From Citrobacter freundii (GTDB lineage Bacteria > Bacteroidota > Bacteroidia > Chitinophagales > Chitinophagaceae): 64,000 bases of DNA. The position numbers and the translations under genes are program-made. Positions 16,885 to 25,310 of the stretch are shown here, piece after piece. The stretch lies in assembly GCA_003243445.1 (NCBI GenBank), contig QFQQ01000005.1:1-64000 (forward strand). Direction: 5' to 3'. Each line of letters begins with the position of its first letter. The first letter of the stretch is position 1. The notes below the pieces were generated by a model. That model saw nothing but the letters and a program-made list of their open reading frames with translations. It searched no databases and was not told the DNA's origin.

Positions 16885-18222
16885 TCAATGAACCTGTTGT
16901 CCTTTACGTTTTGCTTTTCCAGTTTTTTGTTTTGGTGGTTCATCAGATCCGACGGTTACTCCCTGCTTGGCTGTCTGCTGCTTTCCTTGAGATTGTTCTT
17001 GTACAGCTTTGAGTAATTGTTCGGGTTTGAGTCTAATGCCGTTCATTTCGAGGAAATTCATCGTTTTAAACCGTGGATTAGCTTCCATTTGGACGCTACG
17101 CTCTTTTCCATCAATGGCAGCTGTGACCGTTACTCGGTTCCCATTCCGAAGCCCATCTTTCAATCCTGCGGCTTTAGTCGGATCGTTCAGTTCGCTGATA
17201 GAATATCGTTGCAATACTTTATCCATGTCATACCCATATTTTTCTCCGTATGGTCGAATCTGAAAATTCCCATTTACAGGTTGATTGAAATCTAGTTGTT
17301 GCCAAGCCTGATAAGAAATCCCTTCCCTGGTTTTAAGTTCCCGATGTACAGCACGGCCCTGTAATAAATTAGTTGCCTGATCCAGAGTGACGTTCTTTTC
17401 TCCTTGATTAATGAAAAAGGTCTGTTTTAAAGGTTCAGCGAATTGAGGATTTTTCAGTGACAGGCGATAATTGTTTAGGACGTACTCACCATTCTCTTTT
17501 CGGCTGAAATTCAGATAAGCTGTTCGTTCCTCTATGCCGGGAGTGCGATGTACTAAAGCAAATTTTGGCTGTCCTGTTTGCATTTCGGCCTTTAATTGAT
17601 CTTGCATGCCCTTACCAAATCCAAGATCGTTCAAGTCTTTTGACAGCGCTGTGAAGTTGGTGTTATTCATATCGGAATTTGTTTGTTGACGATGATTGGA
17701 ATTATATTCTTCTACCTGAGATGGAGCGGTGGGAGGGGTCATGATTTCGTCACTGATCGCCCCGAGGGTGGGTGAAGAAGCCTTTTGTTTTCCTTCGTTC
17801 AATGCTTCATTTAGAGTGGCGCTGAATTGCTCTTTTACAGAGGGGCGGTTACTGGAGAATATTTCCTTTTCCAGATGTTGTTGACGCATGGCATTTTCAA
17901 TGTTAGCTCGCTCCTGATGCATGAGTCTTTCCGTTCCAAAAAAGTTTACTACGTTAGTCAATGCGCGATTTAATAGTCGTAGCAGCGGATTGGGATATAA
18001 TAGGTGCTCGGTTACCTTGATTTCGGCCCGCAGAGCAATAAAGCCGAGATCTTTACGGATGCTCTTATCTGCACCGAATTCGGCTTCGAGAGAACGAAGC
18101 TTCTTCAACTTTGCCCGCTGGTAAGATGGGTGTCGAAGAGCACTTGCCGAAAACAGCCGTGCCGCGTTCAGCTCCTGATTCTTCAGTTTATCCAATTGAT
18201 CATATAATGAAACTTGTGCCAT
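16885..18222 (-). CDS. DUF3945/DUF4099-like conjugative-element protein
   Basis: A 445-residue soluble protein. The C-terminal half carries repeats of the type seen in DUF3945/DUF4099 proteins of Bacteroidetes conjugative elements (LVHRTPGIEERTAYLNFSRK, then YRLSLKNPQFAEPLKQTFF, then NFLEMNGIRLKPEQLLKAV). The tail is Lys-rich (KQKTGKAKRKGQQ). A central linker near 150-190 is polar and low in complexity. Its first base overlaps the stop of traN, showing translational coupling. The exact function of the family is unknown. Confidence 0.65.
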   Translation of the reverse strand: MAQVSLYDQLDKLKNQELNAARLFSASALRHPSYQRAKLKKLRSLEAEFGADKSIRKDLGFIALRAEIKVTEHLLYPNPLLRLLNRALTNVVNFFGTERLMHQERANIENAMRQQHLEKEIFSSNRPSVKEQFSATLNEALNEGKQKASSPTLGAISDEIMTPPTAPSQVEEYNSNHRQQTNSDMNNTNFTALSKDLNDLGFGKGMQDQLKAEMQTGQPKFALVHRTPGIEERTAYLNFSRKENGEYVLNNYRLSLKNPQFAEPLKQTFFINQGEKNVTLDQATNLLQGRAVHRELKTREGISYQAWQQLDFNQPVNGNFQIRPYGEKYGYDMDKVLQRYSISELNDPTKAAGLKDGLRNGNRVTVTAAIDGKERSVQMEANPRFKTMNFLEMNGIRLKPEQLLKAVQEQSQGKQQTAKQGVTVGSDEPPKQKTGKAKRKGQQVH

Positions 18223-18977
18223 TATTTGTACTGCTTTGCTTGTAAAACTCTGTGAGGAAGTACACGCATGGAAATGTGACGACCGCCGTTTCGCTCCTGC
18301 ATTTCAATAATCAATACCTGATTTGGTGGTAGTGTTTGCCGGGAGATTGTAAAAACCAGTGCTTGTGAACTGACGGGGCGAAGCTGACTGGTATCGCCGG
18401 CAATGAGCGAGATTGGAACAATAGTTTCCTGAATGGCAACTCGTTTGGCTCGGGTTCGATCTTTCAGGTACAGTCGTATACCATCAATTTGAAATGGTAA
18501 CGCACCTTCATTAGTTATGTTGATTACAAAAAATAGTAGATCTTCATGTACATAGATTCCGGCGAGCTTTGTTCTTATATCTCCTGATCTATCTTTAACT
18601 CCGTATAGCCACCGGTCCGAGCTTAGGAGCTTGTCCGCTATCTGCCTGGGATGCATGAAGTCGATCAGAGGTAGGGAATAGCTCCATTGAGAAGGATTAT
18701 CTGAAAAACTGATTTTGAAAACGTGTAAACTTCCGTCACTGGTTACTACAGTGAGGTTGGTCGGCGTAAACTGTTCGGTGGCAGCTTTCAATAGTAAAAT
18801 GCTGTCTGCAGCTTGTACAGGTTGTACAATTATGTCAACAGAGCCAATGTCTACGTGCTTTATGCTCCGGTGTAACTGAATACTGGTCGTAATTCGGGTC
18901 GAAACTTCTATGGGTATAACCTGGGGAAACAATGATTGGCAGCAAAAGAAGAATAATAACAGGAATGATATTTTCAT
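18222..18977 (-). CDS. traN: Conjugative transposon protein TraN (DUF4138)
   Basis: A 251-residue exported protein with an N-terminal signal (MKISFLLLFFFCCQSLFPQ). The rest matches the DUF4138/TraN pattern: an IEVSTRITTSIQLHR start, a VGSVDIIVQ-like beta strand, and the GVKDRSGDIRTKLAGIYVHEDLLFF segment. TraN is an envelope component of the Bacteroidetes conjugation apparatus, comparable in position to VirB9. It follows traM by 2 bases in the traE-to-traN operon. Confidence 0.85.
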   Translation of the reverse strand: MKISFLLLFFFCCQSLFPQVIPIEVSTRITTSIQLHRSIKHVDIGSVDIIVQPVQAADSILLLKAATEQFTPTNLTVVTSDGSLHVFKISFSDNPSQWSYSLPLIDFMHPRQIADKLLSSDRWLYGVKDRSGDIRTKLAGIYVHEDLLFFVINITNEGALPFQIDGIRLYLKDRTRAKRVAIQETIVPISLIAGDTSQLRPVSSQALVFTISRQTLPPNQVLIIEMQERNGGRHISMRVLPHRVLQAKQYK

Positions 18978-18979
18978 AA

Positions 18980-20221
18980 TTAATGCAGTTTAGGAATGAG
19001 TAAAAGGGGATGCCCAGCAGTGACTGAAACTTTGACCAGCTTCACTTTTTTCGTCAATAGTGTTCTGGCGGCCTGGATTCCTGTTGACGCCGCTTGTGCC
19101 GCAATTGACGGGTCAAATGCGCTTGCACCAAATCCCGATAAAGACTGAGATGCGCTTTGCCGGGCCGCATCTCCAGTGATTGTGCCCTGCACAGGGATAC
19201 ATGGAAGCCCATGAAGGTCATAAACAGAGAAATCAACTGGGTAGATCCGGCCCTTAAATTGAAATGGCGCGACGGTAAGCTGAAGACAGTCGCTGCTCAG
19301 CTGGACAGTCGCATAGATGAACTGGTCTTTGGGAATAGCCGTACCGTTAAGAACAAAAGCCTGTGTTATTCGCAGTTTAACTCTGGCTCCATTGACTACT
19401 TGTTGATCCTCATGAATGATTGCCATTAATCCGTTTGAATTTGAATCTATTGCAATGGAGTTATCGACGGAATAAAACCGTTGCTTTCCTGATGAAGGAG
19501 TTGTGTCGAGCCGGCTCATGGATATTGTCGCCTCAGCTGTGCCTGAAATCTTGATTTTTTCATTTTGTACTTTCGGTGCAGAAACTTTACTTACTTGCTC
19601 AGGGTGCTGGATTGCCATTATCTTATCCAGCATACCGTTTAATTCTTTTAATTCAGGATCTTCTGATGTATCTGATCTGTCGTGCATTTGCCCTACAAGA
19701 GCTGATAAGCGGTTCACTTGCCTCTCATCCAACCCAGACGCAGGAGAGCCATTATCGTATATTGTTTTTCTGGTTGGCCTAGACGCAGGATCCTTTAATG
19801 CAGTTTGTAGCTGGTGGAGTTTAGCGTAAACTTTTTGTTCAGTTTGATCTGCAGGAGTATTAGAAAATGGACTGATTTCATCCGATCGTTCAAATGAAAG
19901 AGGTTCTTGTGATTGCGTGTCCGCAATCCCGGGAAATGCCAATTCGTTTCTGGTATAAGGGTCTTGTTTCAACTGTTCGCGCCATTTACTCGAATCGTTT
20001 TCCGCCTGTTTGTAGTAGCCCATTTTGTCCATTTTTGCATCGTCTTTCAATTTTGCGTTCGGTAAGTCTGCTTTTAGCAGGTTGCTTACTTCTACTGGAA
20101 GTTCCTGTGCATTGGATTTTCCGCCGCCTAATGACCAGAAGAGCAAACACAGGAAAGGGAGTACTATGGCCGGAAGAATGAGTAACATTTTCTTTTGTCT
20201 GTCTGAGATCGAATATTTCAT
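18980..20221 (-). CDS. traM: Conjugative transposon protein TraM
   Basis: A 413-residue bitopic protein. One transmembrane helix near residues 12-30 (MLLILPAIVLPFLCLLFW) is followed by a long polar, Ser/Gln-rich periplasmic linker. The C-terminal domain of about 190 residues (TPSSGKQRFYSVDNSIA ... FKGRIYPVDFSVYDLHG) matches TraM, the VirB10-like component that spans the envelope. The start overlaps traL by 4 bases. Gene order and size agree with CTnDOT-type operons. Confidence 0.85.
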   Translation of the reverse strand: MKYSISDRQKKMLLILPAIVLPFLCLLFWSLGGGKSNAQELPVEVSNLLKADLPNAKLKDDAKMDKMGYYKQAENDSSKWREQLKQDPYTRNELAFPGIADTQSQEPLSFERSDEISPFSNTPADQTEQKVYAKLHQLQTALKDPASRPTRKTIYDNGSPASGLDERQVNRLSALVGQMHDRSDTSEDPELKELNGMLDKIMAIQHPEQVSKVSAPKVQNEKIKISGTAEATISMSRLDTTPSSGKQRFYSVDNSIAIDSNSNGLMAIIHEDQQVVNGARVKLRITQAFVLNGTAIPKDQFIYATVQLSSDCLQLTVAPFQFKGRIYPVDFSVYDLHGLPCIPVQGTITGDAARQSASQSLSGFGASAFDPSIAAQAASTGIQAARTLLTKKVKLVKVSVTAGHPLLLIPKLH

Positions 20222-20667
20222 GATTTTAAAAGTTGACGCACGCTGTCGAGTAAACCCGGGCGCACATTATGAATACTATCATACAAGGTTTTGCCAGCTG
20301 GTGATAGCAAGAGGCTATCCATATAATTGACGAATGATTGAAGCCGTAACCTTTCGCCTTGCGGCAAATCTGAGGTACTACGCGGGTCTTCCAATGCTGG
20401 GGAAGTGATATACCCAGGCTTTTTAATATTGTCGATTGGCAGAGAGAAATTTGTTTTCTGTTGAAAACCACTAATAATGACCCACACACTATAGCAAGCA
20501 GAAAGTAAAGTACAGATAACCATTCCAGCTTTTTGCTTTCGCATAGACATTCTACCAGTAAGCCGCTGCATCAATTTTACCCACCGATCACGCACTCCCA
20601 GATATCCATTTGTTCCGGCAGTTTTCACGCGAAAACGAAAAGCCTGTATAATTCTGAATTTAAACAT
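20218..20667 (-). CDS. traL: Conjugative transfer protein TraL-like
   Basis: A 149-residue protein with a basic N-terminus, one hydrophobic segment near residues 44-66 (GMVICTLLSACYSVWVII) and a polar C-terminal region. The sequence is weakly diagnostic; the call rests on its place between traK and traM, where traL lies in Bacteroidetes transfer operons, and on its size and topology. Overlap with traM (4 bases) indicates cotranslation. Confidence 0.6.
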   Translation of the reverse strand: MFKFRIIQAFRFRVKTAGTNGYLGVRDRWVKLMQRLTGRMSMRKQKAGMVICTLLSACYSVWVIISGFQQKTNFSLPIDNIKKPGYITSPALEDPRSTSDLPQGERLRLQSFVNYMDSLLLSPAGKTLYDSIHNVRPGLLDSVRQLLKS

Positions 20668-20670
20668 CTG

Positions 20671-21288
20671 TTATCTTTTTTGTACTGTGATATCCTCATT
20701 GATCAAAGTGTTCCACCTTTCAACGAGAAATCCGTGAGGATTGTGATCACTCCTTATTATACTCCTTAGCTGTCCTTCAGTGACCAACCTTCTAAGCACA
20801 ACACTTGTTGACCGGACGATTTGTTGTGTGGCGTAACATCGGAACCGATAGGGAGCCTGCGTTAAGTCTAATCCAATACTGTCAATTTGGATCGACTGAC
20901 TTATATTTCCGCTGATAATTCCGCTATAGTAGCCACTCTCTTTTAAGTTGTCATATTGTCTTTTTGCTGACGCATCTGCCAAATAAAGAGCCTTTGTAAT
21001 AGTTTGAGCAATAGCCTTGTCATCCGGAGAGAGGGTGAAAAAGTACTGATGGAAAGTTGCGACATGATCTTTAGCCTCCACCGGTAAATTATCCTTTCTT
21101 CCTACAGAATAGGCTTCCAATGCTTTTCCCTCCGCCAGTATCCAGATTCTGGAATTTGCCTGTTCCTGCAATCTTCCACTCTGATAAAGCTGGTAGCCAG
21201 TAAGCAGCAATGAACCGAGAACGATGACAAGTGTGAATCCTCTGACGTATTTAAACGCAGTATCAATGTTTTTTAAATGCTGAAACAT
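20671..21288 (-). CDS. traK: Conjugative transposon protein TraK
   Basis: A 205-residue VirB8-like inner membrane protein. A short cytoplasmic N-terminus (MFQHLKNIDTAFKYVR) precedes one transmembrane helix (GFTLVIVLGSLLLTGYQLY). The periplasmic domain carries the family features KALYLADASAKRQYDNLKE and APYRFRCYATQQIVR. Its first base overlaps the end of traJ. It would act in the assembly of the mating-pair channel. Confidence 0.88.
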   Translation of the reverse strand: MFQHLKNIDTAFKYVRGFTLVIVLGSLLLTGYQLYQSGRLQEQANSRIWILAEGKALEAYSVGRKDNLPVEAKDHVATFHQYFFTLSPDDKAIAQTITKALYLADASAKRQYDNLKESGYYSGIISGNISQSIQIDSIGLDLTQAPYRFRCYATQQIVRSTSVVLRRLVTEGQLRSIIRSDHNPHGFLVERWNTLINEDITVQKR

Positions 21289-22460
21289 TATTTGCCTCCC
21301 ACTTTATCTTTGAAATAATCACTGTTCATAGCTGTTCCCATCCCTCCTGACATCATACGGTGTTCGTTGCCATAGAAATCTCTTCCCATATTGGAGCCGA
21401 AATTCAGCACAGCAGAACTGGTGTTTTGCACTGTGTTCATAGTATTCTTTGCTTTTTGATGAAGAGGAGCGATTCCCCCTGAATTGACGATGTAGCCTGC
21501 TATTGAAGGAACAGTCATGTAGCCGGCTATGCCAATAATCATAAATATCAAATACGCTAAGTCGGTGGATGAAAAGAACGTATCCCCTTGATCTTGGATC
21601 TGACCTATATCATTCTTCAACATATTCTCCTGGATTTTGCCCATGATAGCTCCGAAGATGTTTGCTATAGGAAGCCAAAGGAATATATTTATGTATCGTC
21701 CTAGCCAGACGGTTAGCGAATGCTGAAGCCCGTCAAATACAGCCAGACCAAATACAAGTGGACCGAGAATGGCTAACACCAAGAGGTGGAATGTTCGGAT
21801 CGTATTGATGCATAGCGCGGCCGCTTCATAAAGTACTTTTAATACCTCGGATAGCCACTGTTTGATTGCATTTCGGAATTTGTAAGAAAGTTTTGCCATT
21901 CCAAACGAAACAGAGTTTCCAATACTCTCCAACCAGCCTTCGTTGCTTGGATCTTCATGGAAAGTATAAGCATACCATTTATCCCGATCTCCGCTTCCAT
22001 CAAGTCCTACATACATTTCCCAAAACTTGCTGTTCTTGATGGCTTTTTCTTTTTCGTCGAGAAGTGTTTCGATTGCTTTATCGGAGTTTTCTACCATCTG
22101 AGCGGTCCCATCAACAGTAGGCTGAAGAACGCCGTTAATGAGCGCAATGACTGAGGGGAAGATGAGCACAGCAAAACCCAGAACAAAAGGCCGGAATAAG
22201 GGATAGAAATCCACTGGCTCAGCATTGGCGATATGCCTCCATACACGGGAAGCGATATACCAGGTTGCTGCAAAACCTGCAAGCCCTCGGCCAACGCCAA
22301 TCAGTCCACCACAAAGTGGCATCATGTCATCGTAGAGCTGTGCCAGTACTTCCTGAAGACTGTGTATCTCCCCAGCTACACCGCCATTATCCTGTGCCAT
22401 GGATAAGAAAGGGAATAGCATTCCTGCCACAATAAGGCTCATCACTCTCTTCAAATTCAT
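21288..22460 (-). CDS. traJ: Conjugative transposon protein TraJ
   Basis: A 390-residue VirB6-like polytopic inner membrane protein. It has an N-terminal signal-like helix, several further membrane segments (PFVLGFAVLIFPSVIALING, LLVLAILGPLVFGLAVFDG, YINIFLWLPIANIFGAIMG) and a polar C-terminus. The LMVVGLIGVGRGLAGFAATWY-type block near residues 52-70 is characteristic of TraJ. It lies between the TraI-like genes and traK in the transfer operon. Confidence 0.88.
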   Translation of the reverse strand: MNLKRVMSLIVAGMLFPFLSMAQDNGGVAGEIHSLQEVLAQLYDDMMPLCGGLIGVGRGLAGFAATWYIASRVWRHIANAEPVDFYPLFRPFVLGFAVLIFPSVIALINGVLQPTVDGTAQMVENSDKAIETLLDEKEKAIKNSKFWEMYVGLDGSGDRDKWYAYTFHEDPSNEGWLESIGNSVSFGMAKLSYKFRNAIKQWLSEVLKVLYEAAALCINTIRTFHLLVLAILGPLVFGLAVFDGLQHSLTVWLGRYINIFLWLPIANIFGAIMGKIQENMLKNDIGQIQDQGDTFFSSTDLAYLIFMIIGIAGYMTVPSIAGYIVNSGGIAPLHQKAKNTMNTVQNTSSAVLNFGSNMGRDFYGNEHRMMSGGMGTAMNSDYFKDKVGGK

Positions 22461-22477
22461 TTTCTCACATTTTACCT

Positions 22478-23101
22478 TTACGGCTGTCCATAAATTCTGC
22501 GCATAGCTTTTATATCCTCGCGCTCTGACTTGCGCTGTGCTTCCAGTATTGCATTATCTGAAGTAAATTGTCGTAGGCGAACAATTTGTTTTTGCAAGTC
22601 TTCGTGTATCCGGTCTATTGCTGTGAGTCGTTCATTGTCTGACATTCTCAACTGTCTGGCGGTGATTACCAGTATTAGATCTTCGATCGATTGCAGGCTT
22701 TCGGAGAAAAGACGTTCGTAAACCTGACTCATAAAACTAAGTTCTCGGTCGTTGAAGAGGTCGCTTCTTTTAGCTCTTTGCCATGCAGATTTATATTCTC
22801 CAACTAATTTCATTTGGAGTGAGATGATCTCTGCAATGCGCTTGTATTTCCTGACCGAAGGACTGACTTGCCATAGAGCATCCAAAAAAACATCATGCAG
22901 CCGAAAGTTTCCTTGAGAAATATCCCGGATGGTAGTGTAGCCTTTTGCAATTATTTTATAGCCTTTTTCTAGGTCGCGAAGAATTTGTTTGAACTGTGCA
23001 AGCTTTTCGACATTGAGTAATAGCTGTTGTGCTTCGAACGATTGCCCTTTGACGACAATTGCATAGCTCCACATCGAGATGATCAGGATCCATTTCCTCA
23101 T
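22478..23101 (-). CDS. TraI-like conjugal transfer protein (TerB-annotated type)
   Basis: A 207-residue exported helical protein with signal peptide MRKWILIISMWSYAIVVKG. It shares its layout with the proteins at 23113 and 24238: a helical core, an LRDLEKGYKIIAKGYTTI motif, a stretch (SFMSQVYERLFSESLQSIEDLILV) and the end motif RRIYGQP. Genes of this kind next to traJ are often labelled TerB-like, without proof of tellurite resistance. It probably forms part of the periplasmic transfer machinery. Confidence 0.65.
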   Translation of the reverse strand: MRKWILIISMWSYAIVVKGQSFEAQQLLLNVEKLAQFKQILRDLEKGYKIIAKGYTTIRDISQGNFRLHDVFLDALWQVSPSVRKYKRIAEIISLQMKLVGEYKSAWQRAKRSDLFNDRELSFMSQVYERLFSESLQSIEDLILVITARQLRMSDNERLTAIDRIHEDLQKQIVRLRQFTSDNAILEAQRKSEREDIKAMRRIYGQP

Positions 23102-23112
23102 AAATACCAGAT

Positions 23113-23748
23113 TTAGAAACCGTGTACCTTTTTACTTTGTCTTATTTCTATCTCATCTCTTGAGCGTTGCTTCGAAAGTAGAACGTTTGAAGCGCCAAAG
23201 GACTGAACTTGCGTTACCAATTGCTTCATTTTTTCATGAATGGAAGCAATTCTTTTTAGTCTTTCGTTATCATCGAGGTCATAGTTTTCATCGGTAATTA
23301 ACTCAACTAATTCTTCCACAGCCACGTTGCTTTCCTCGATCAGTGTTAAGAATATGCATCTAGCTTGTTGTATCTCAGAAGGGATAAACTGTCCAGAACC
23401 TGTCATTTCTTCCAACGAGGAGTGAAATACCTGGAGCATTTTGTTTTGCAATTGTGCAACTTCTTCGGCCCGTGCATAATTCCGGAGTTTAGGATTTACA
23501 CTCTTAAAGGATTGGAAGAAATCGCGGTAAAGGTTGAACTCTCCGTTTTTAATATCCCCGATCATCGTAAGACCTTTATCCGCGATTTCATATCCCTTCC
23601 GGGCATAACCAATGTATAACTGCAAAGCAGCAATTTGCTGTGTTAGATATCTTATCTGGGTCTTCTTTTGCTTAAACCATTCTGACCATGTCTGGGCGTA
23701 ATTCACCTGTGCATAAAATATCAGTATCAGTAGAAATAAAATCCTCAT
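23113..23748 (-). CDS. TraI-like conjugal transfer protein, second paralog
   Basis: A 211-residue exported helical protein (signal MRILFLLILIFYAQVNYAQ). It contains IGYARKGYEIADKGLTMIGDI, parallel to the motif of its downstream neighbour, and ends with KKVHGF, a degenerate form of the MYGLP/IYGQP ending of the other two. The conserved place and pattern suggest tandem duplication. Its function is in the transfer apparatus by context only. Confidence 0.65.
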   Translation of the reverse strand: MRILFLLILIFYAQVNYAQTWSEWFKQKKTQIRYLTQQIAALQLYIGYARKGYEIADKGLTMIGDIKNGEFNLYRDFFQSFKSVNPKLRNYARAEEVAQLQNKMLQVFHSSLEEMTGSGQFIPSEIQQARCIFLTLIEESNVAVEELVELITDENYDLDDNERLKRIASIHEKMKQLVTQVQSFGASNVLLSKQRSRDEIEIRQSKKVHGF

Positions 23749-23752
23749 AATA

Positions 23753-24241
23753 CTATTTTAGTCGGTTTCTGAATTTTTGTTTTCTGTACTCACGTTGTAG
23801 GTTTTGTGGGGTATTTTGGGCCAGAAGACTCTGAGTGGTGTTTATGTGAGGAATCCTCTCATTGCTTTCGATCGGTATCTCCTCATATCTTCCTGTAAGT
23901 TGACCGTGTGAAAGGCGAAGCTTTTCTGCTGTAAAGCCTCGAAATTCATTATAAGTACAGTGTAATAAAATTTCTTTCCAGTCGATGTTCGCTTCGCCAA
24001 TCCCTGTTATAGCAGCAGTAGAAAGTTCATCGAATTGTGTGTATGTACGGATTTTAAATTCCGTTGGTATAAAAGCTTGTAGATCAGCTTCCATGAAAAG
24101 TTCCTTGAGAGCCAGTTCCGGCCATCGTCCGGTGATCGGGTCATCCGTATATAATCCGGCAGGGATGATCATTACTGTTTCATATCCTTTTGATCTCAAC
24201 AGCTTGTCAAAATCCTTTATTTGTTTTTCAAGATTTATCAT
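23753..24241 (-). CDS. Hypothetical protein in the tra operon (162 aa)
   Basis: Not recognised. A soluble protein without signal peptide or membrane helix. It begins MINLEKQIKDFDKLLRSKGY and has a mixed alpha/beta central part (VMIIPAGLYTDDPITGRWPE) and a polar, Gln/Asn-rich end. The start overlaps the stop of the upstream TraI-like gene by 4 bases. Found only as an insertion between TraI-like paralogs here. Confidence 0.55.
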   Translation of the reverse strand: MINLEKQIKDFDKLLRSKGYETVMIIPAGLYTDDPITGRWPELALKELFMEADLQAFIPTEFKIRTYTQFDELSTAAITGIGEANIDWKEILLHCTYNEFRGFTAEKLRLSHGQLTGRYEEIPIESNERIPHINTTQSLLAQNTPQNLQREYRKQKFRNRLK

Positions 24242-24915
24242 GGCAGTCCATACATTTTTCTTACTTGGTCAATTTCCTTCTTGTCTTTTGCCCTCTGTAG
24301 TCGTAGCAGTATATTCTGTTGATTAAATTCTGATAGATCCTGATATGTCTCATTCATTTCAGCATTGGCTTCCTGAATTACTTCCAGACGTTTTGCGTCA
24401 GTCATTGAAGTCGCAAATGACTCTATGACGAGAAATAGTTTGTCCAGTTGCTGCACACTTCGTTCCAGGAGCCCAGTATAAACTCTACCCATGTGAAGAA
24501 TTTCCGGGACTGTAAATTGGTCATCTGCGCGGAACAATGCATAAGCACTTTTATATGAGTTTACGATCCTTACCTGTTGTTGTATTATTGATTGCACCTG
24601 TCGATAAGTTGCAAGTATGCTTTTTACCCGAGCCAGTTCGTCGAAATAGTCGGCATATAAAACCCTCTGCCGCTCTACCCAGTCTGTGATTTCATCCAGC
24701 CGTAATTTCGAAAGGGTATTTTCTATTGCCTTTTGAGCATTCTGCAACCAGATCGTTTGATTTTGTAGGCGTTGTATCCGTAGATCAACAGCCTTTATTA
24801 CTTTTTTCACCCCATTGGCAATTACTGCAGCTATTTCTACCTGAGCATTGACCTGTTTTTGAGTAGACATTGTAAAAAGCAATGTCATCAAGGTCGATAT
24901 AAATATCTGTTTCAT
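24238..24915 (-). CDS. traI: Conjugal transfer protein TraI (DUF4141-like)
   Basis: A 225-residue exported protein with signal MKQIFISTLMTLLFTMSTQKQVNAQ, then helical sequence (VIANGVKKVIKAVDLRIQRLQNQTIW) and the C-terminal KKEIDQVRKMYGLP motif typical of Bacteroidetes TraI. It is the best match to TraI among three paralogs in this operon. VirB5-like roles have been suggested for such proteins; the role here is inferred. It overlaps both neighbours by 4 bases. Confidence 0.75.
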   Translation of the reverse strand: MKQIFISTLMTLLFTMSTQKQVNAQVEIAAVIANGVKKVIKAVDLRIQRLQNQTIWLQNAQKAIENTLSKLRLDEITDWVERQRVLYADYFDELARVKSILATYRQVQSIIQQQVRIVNSYKSAYALFRADDQFTVPEILHMGRVYTGLLERSVQQLDKLFLVIESFATSMTDAKRLEVIQEANAEMNETYQDLSEFNQQNILLRLQRAKDKKEIDQVRKMYGLP

Positions 24916-25310
24916 TGGTTGGGAGATAGTTTTTGATAAATCGTGATCCCCATTTTTAGTTGTCCTTTTGCTGGATCAAATGAGAGTACCCGACCGTTCT
25001 TGTGGATGAGTAGCCGTTGCTCACTCGGCGTATAACTGCCAGTCCAATGTTCTATCTTATAAGTCGGTGGGGCTGGCTTATGTCGATCTATATACCTGTG
25101 AAAGGTTCGTCGAATAATTTCATACTGGGCTGCGGATCCTTGCGTATGCGCAAGAATCTGTAGTGTGTCGTGTGTGTCGGAATACTCACTATTCCATTTG
25201 GCTACGTAGGTACCGGGGATTGAGTCCTGCATGTTCGATTTTGAACGAAGCATATCGCAAGAAACCAATATAATTGCCATTACAATAATTACGTTGATGA
25301 TCATTTTCAT
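24912..25310 (-). CDS. Lipoprotein in the tra operon (132 aa)
   Basis: Begins MKMIINVIIVMAIILVSCDM, a lipoprotein signal with the lipobox LVSC and Cys18 as the modified residue. The mature part is small and beta-rich (GTYVAKWNSEYSDTHDTLQIL, YKIEHWTGSYTPSEQRLLIH). No named family is recognised. It follows traG with a 4-base overlap, so it is likely an envelope lipoprotein of the transfer system, as several Bacteroidetes operons carry one here. Confidence 0.65.
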   Translation of the reverse strand: MKMIINVIIVMAIILVSCDMLRSKSNMQDSIPGTYVAKWNSEYSDTHDTLQILAHTQGSAAQYEIIRRTFHRYIDRHKPAPPTYKIEHWTGSYTPSEQRLLIHKNGRVLSFDPAKGQLKMGITIYQKLSPNQ

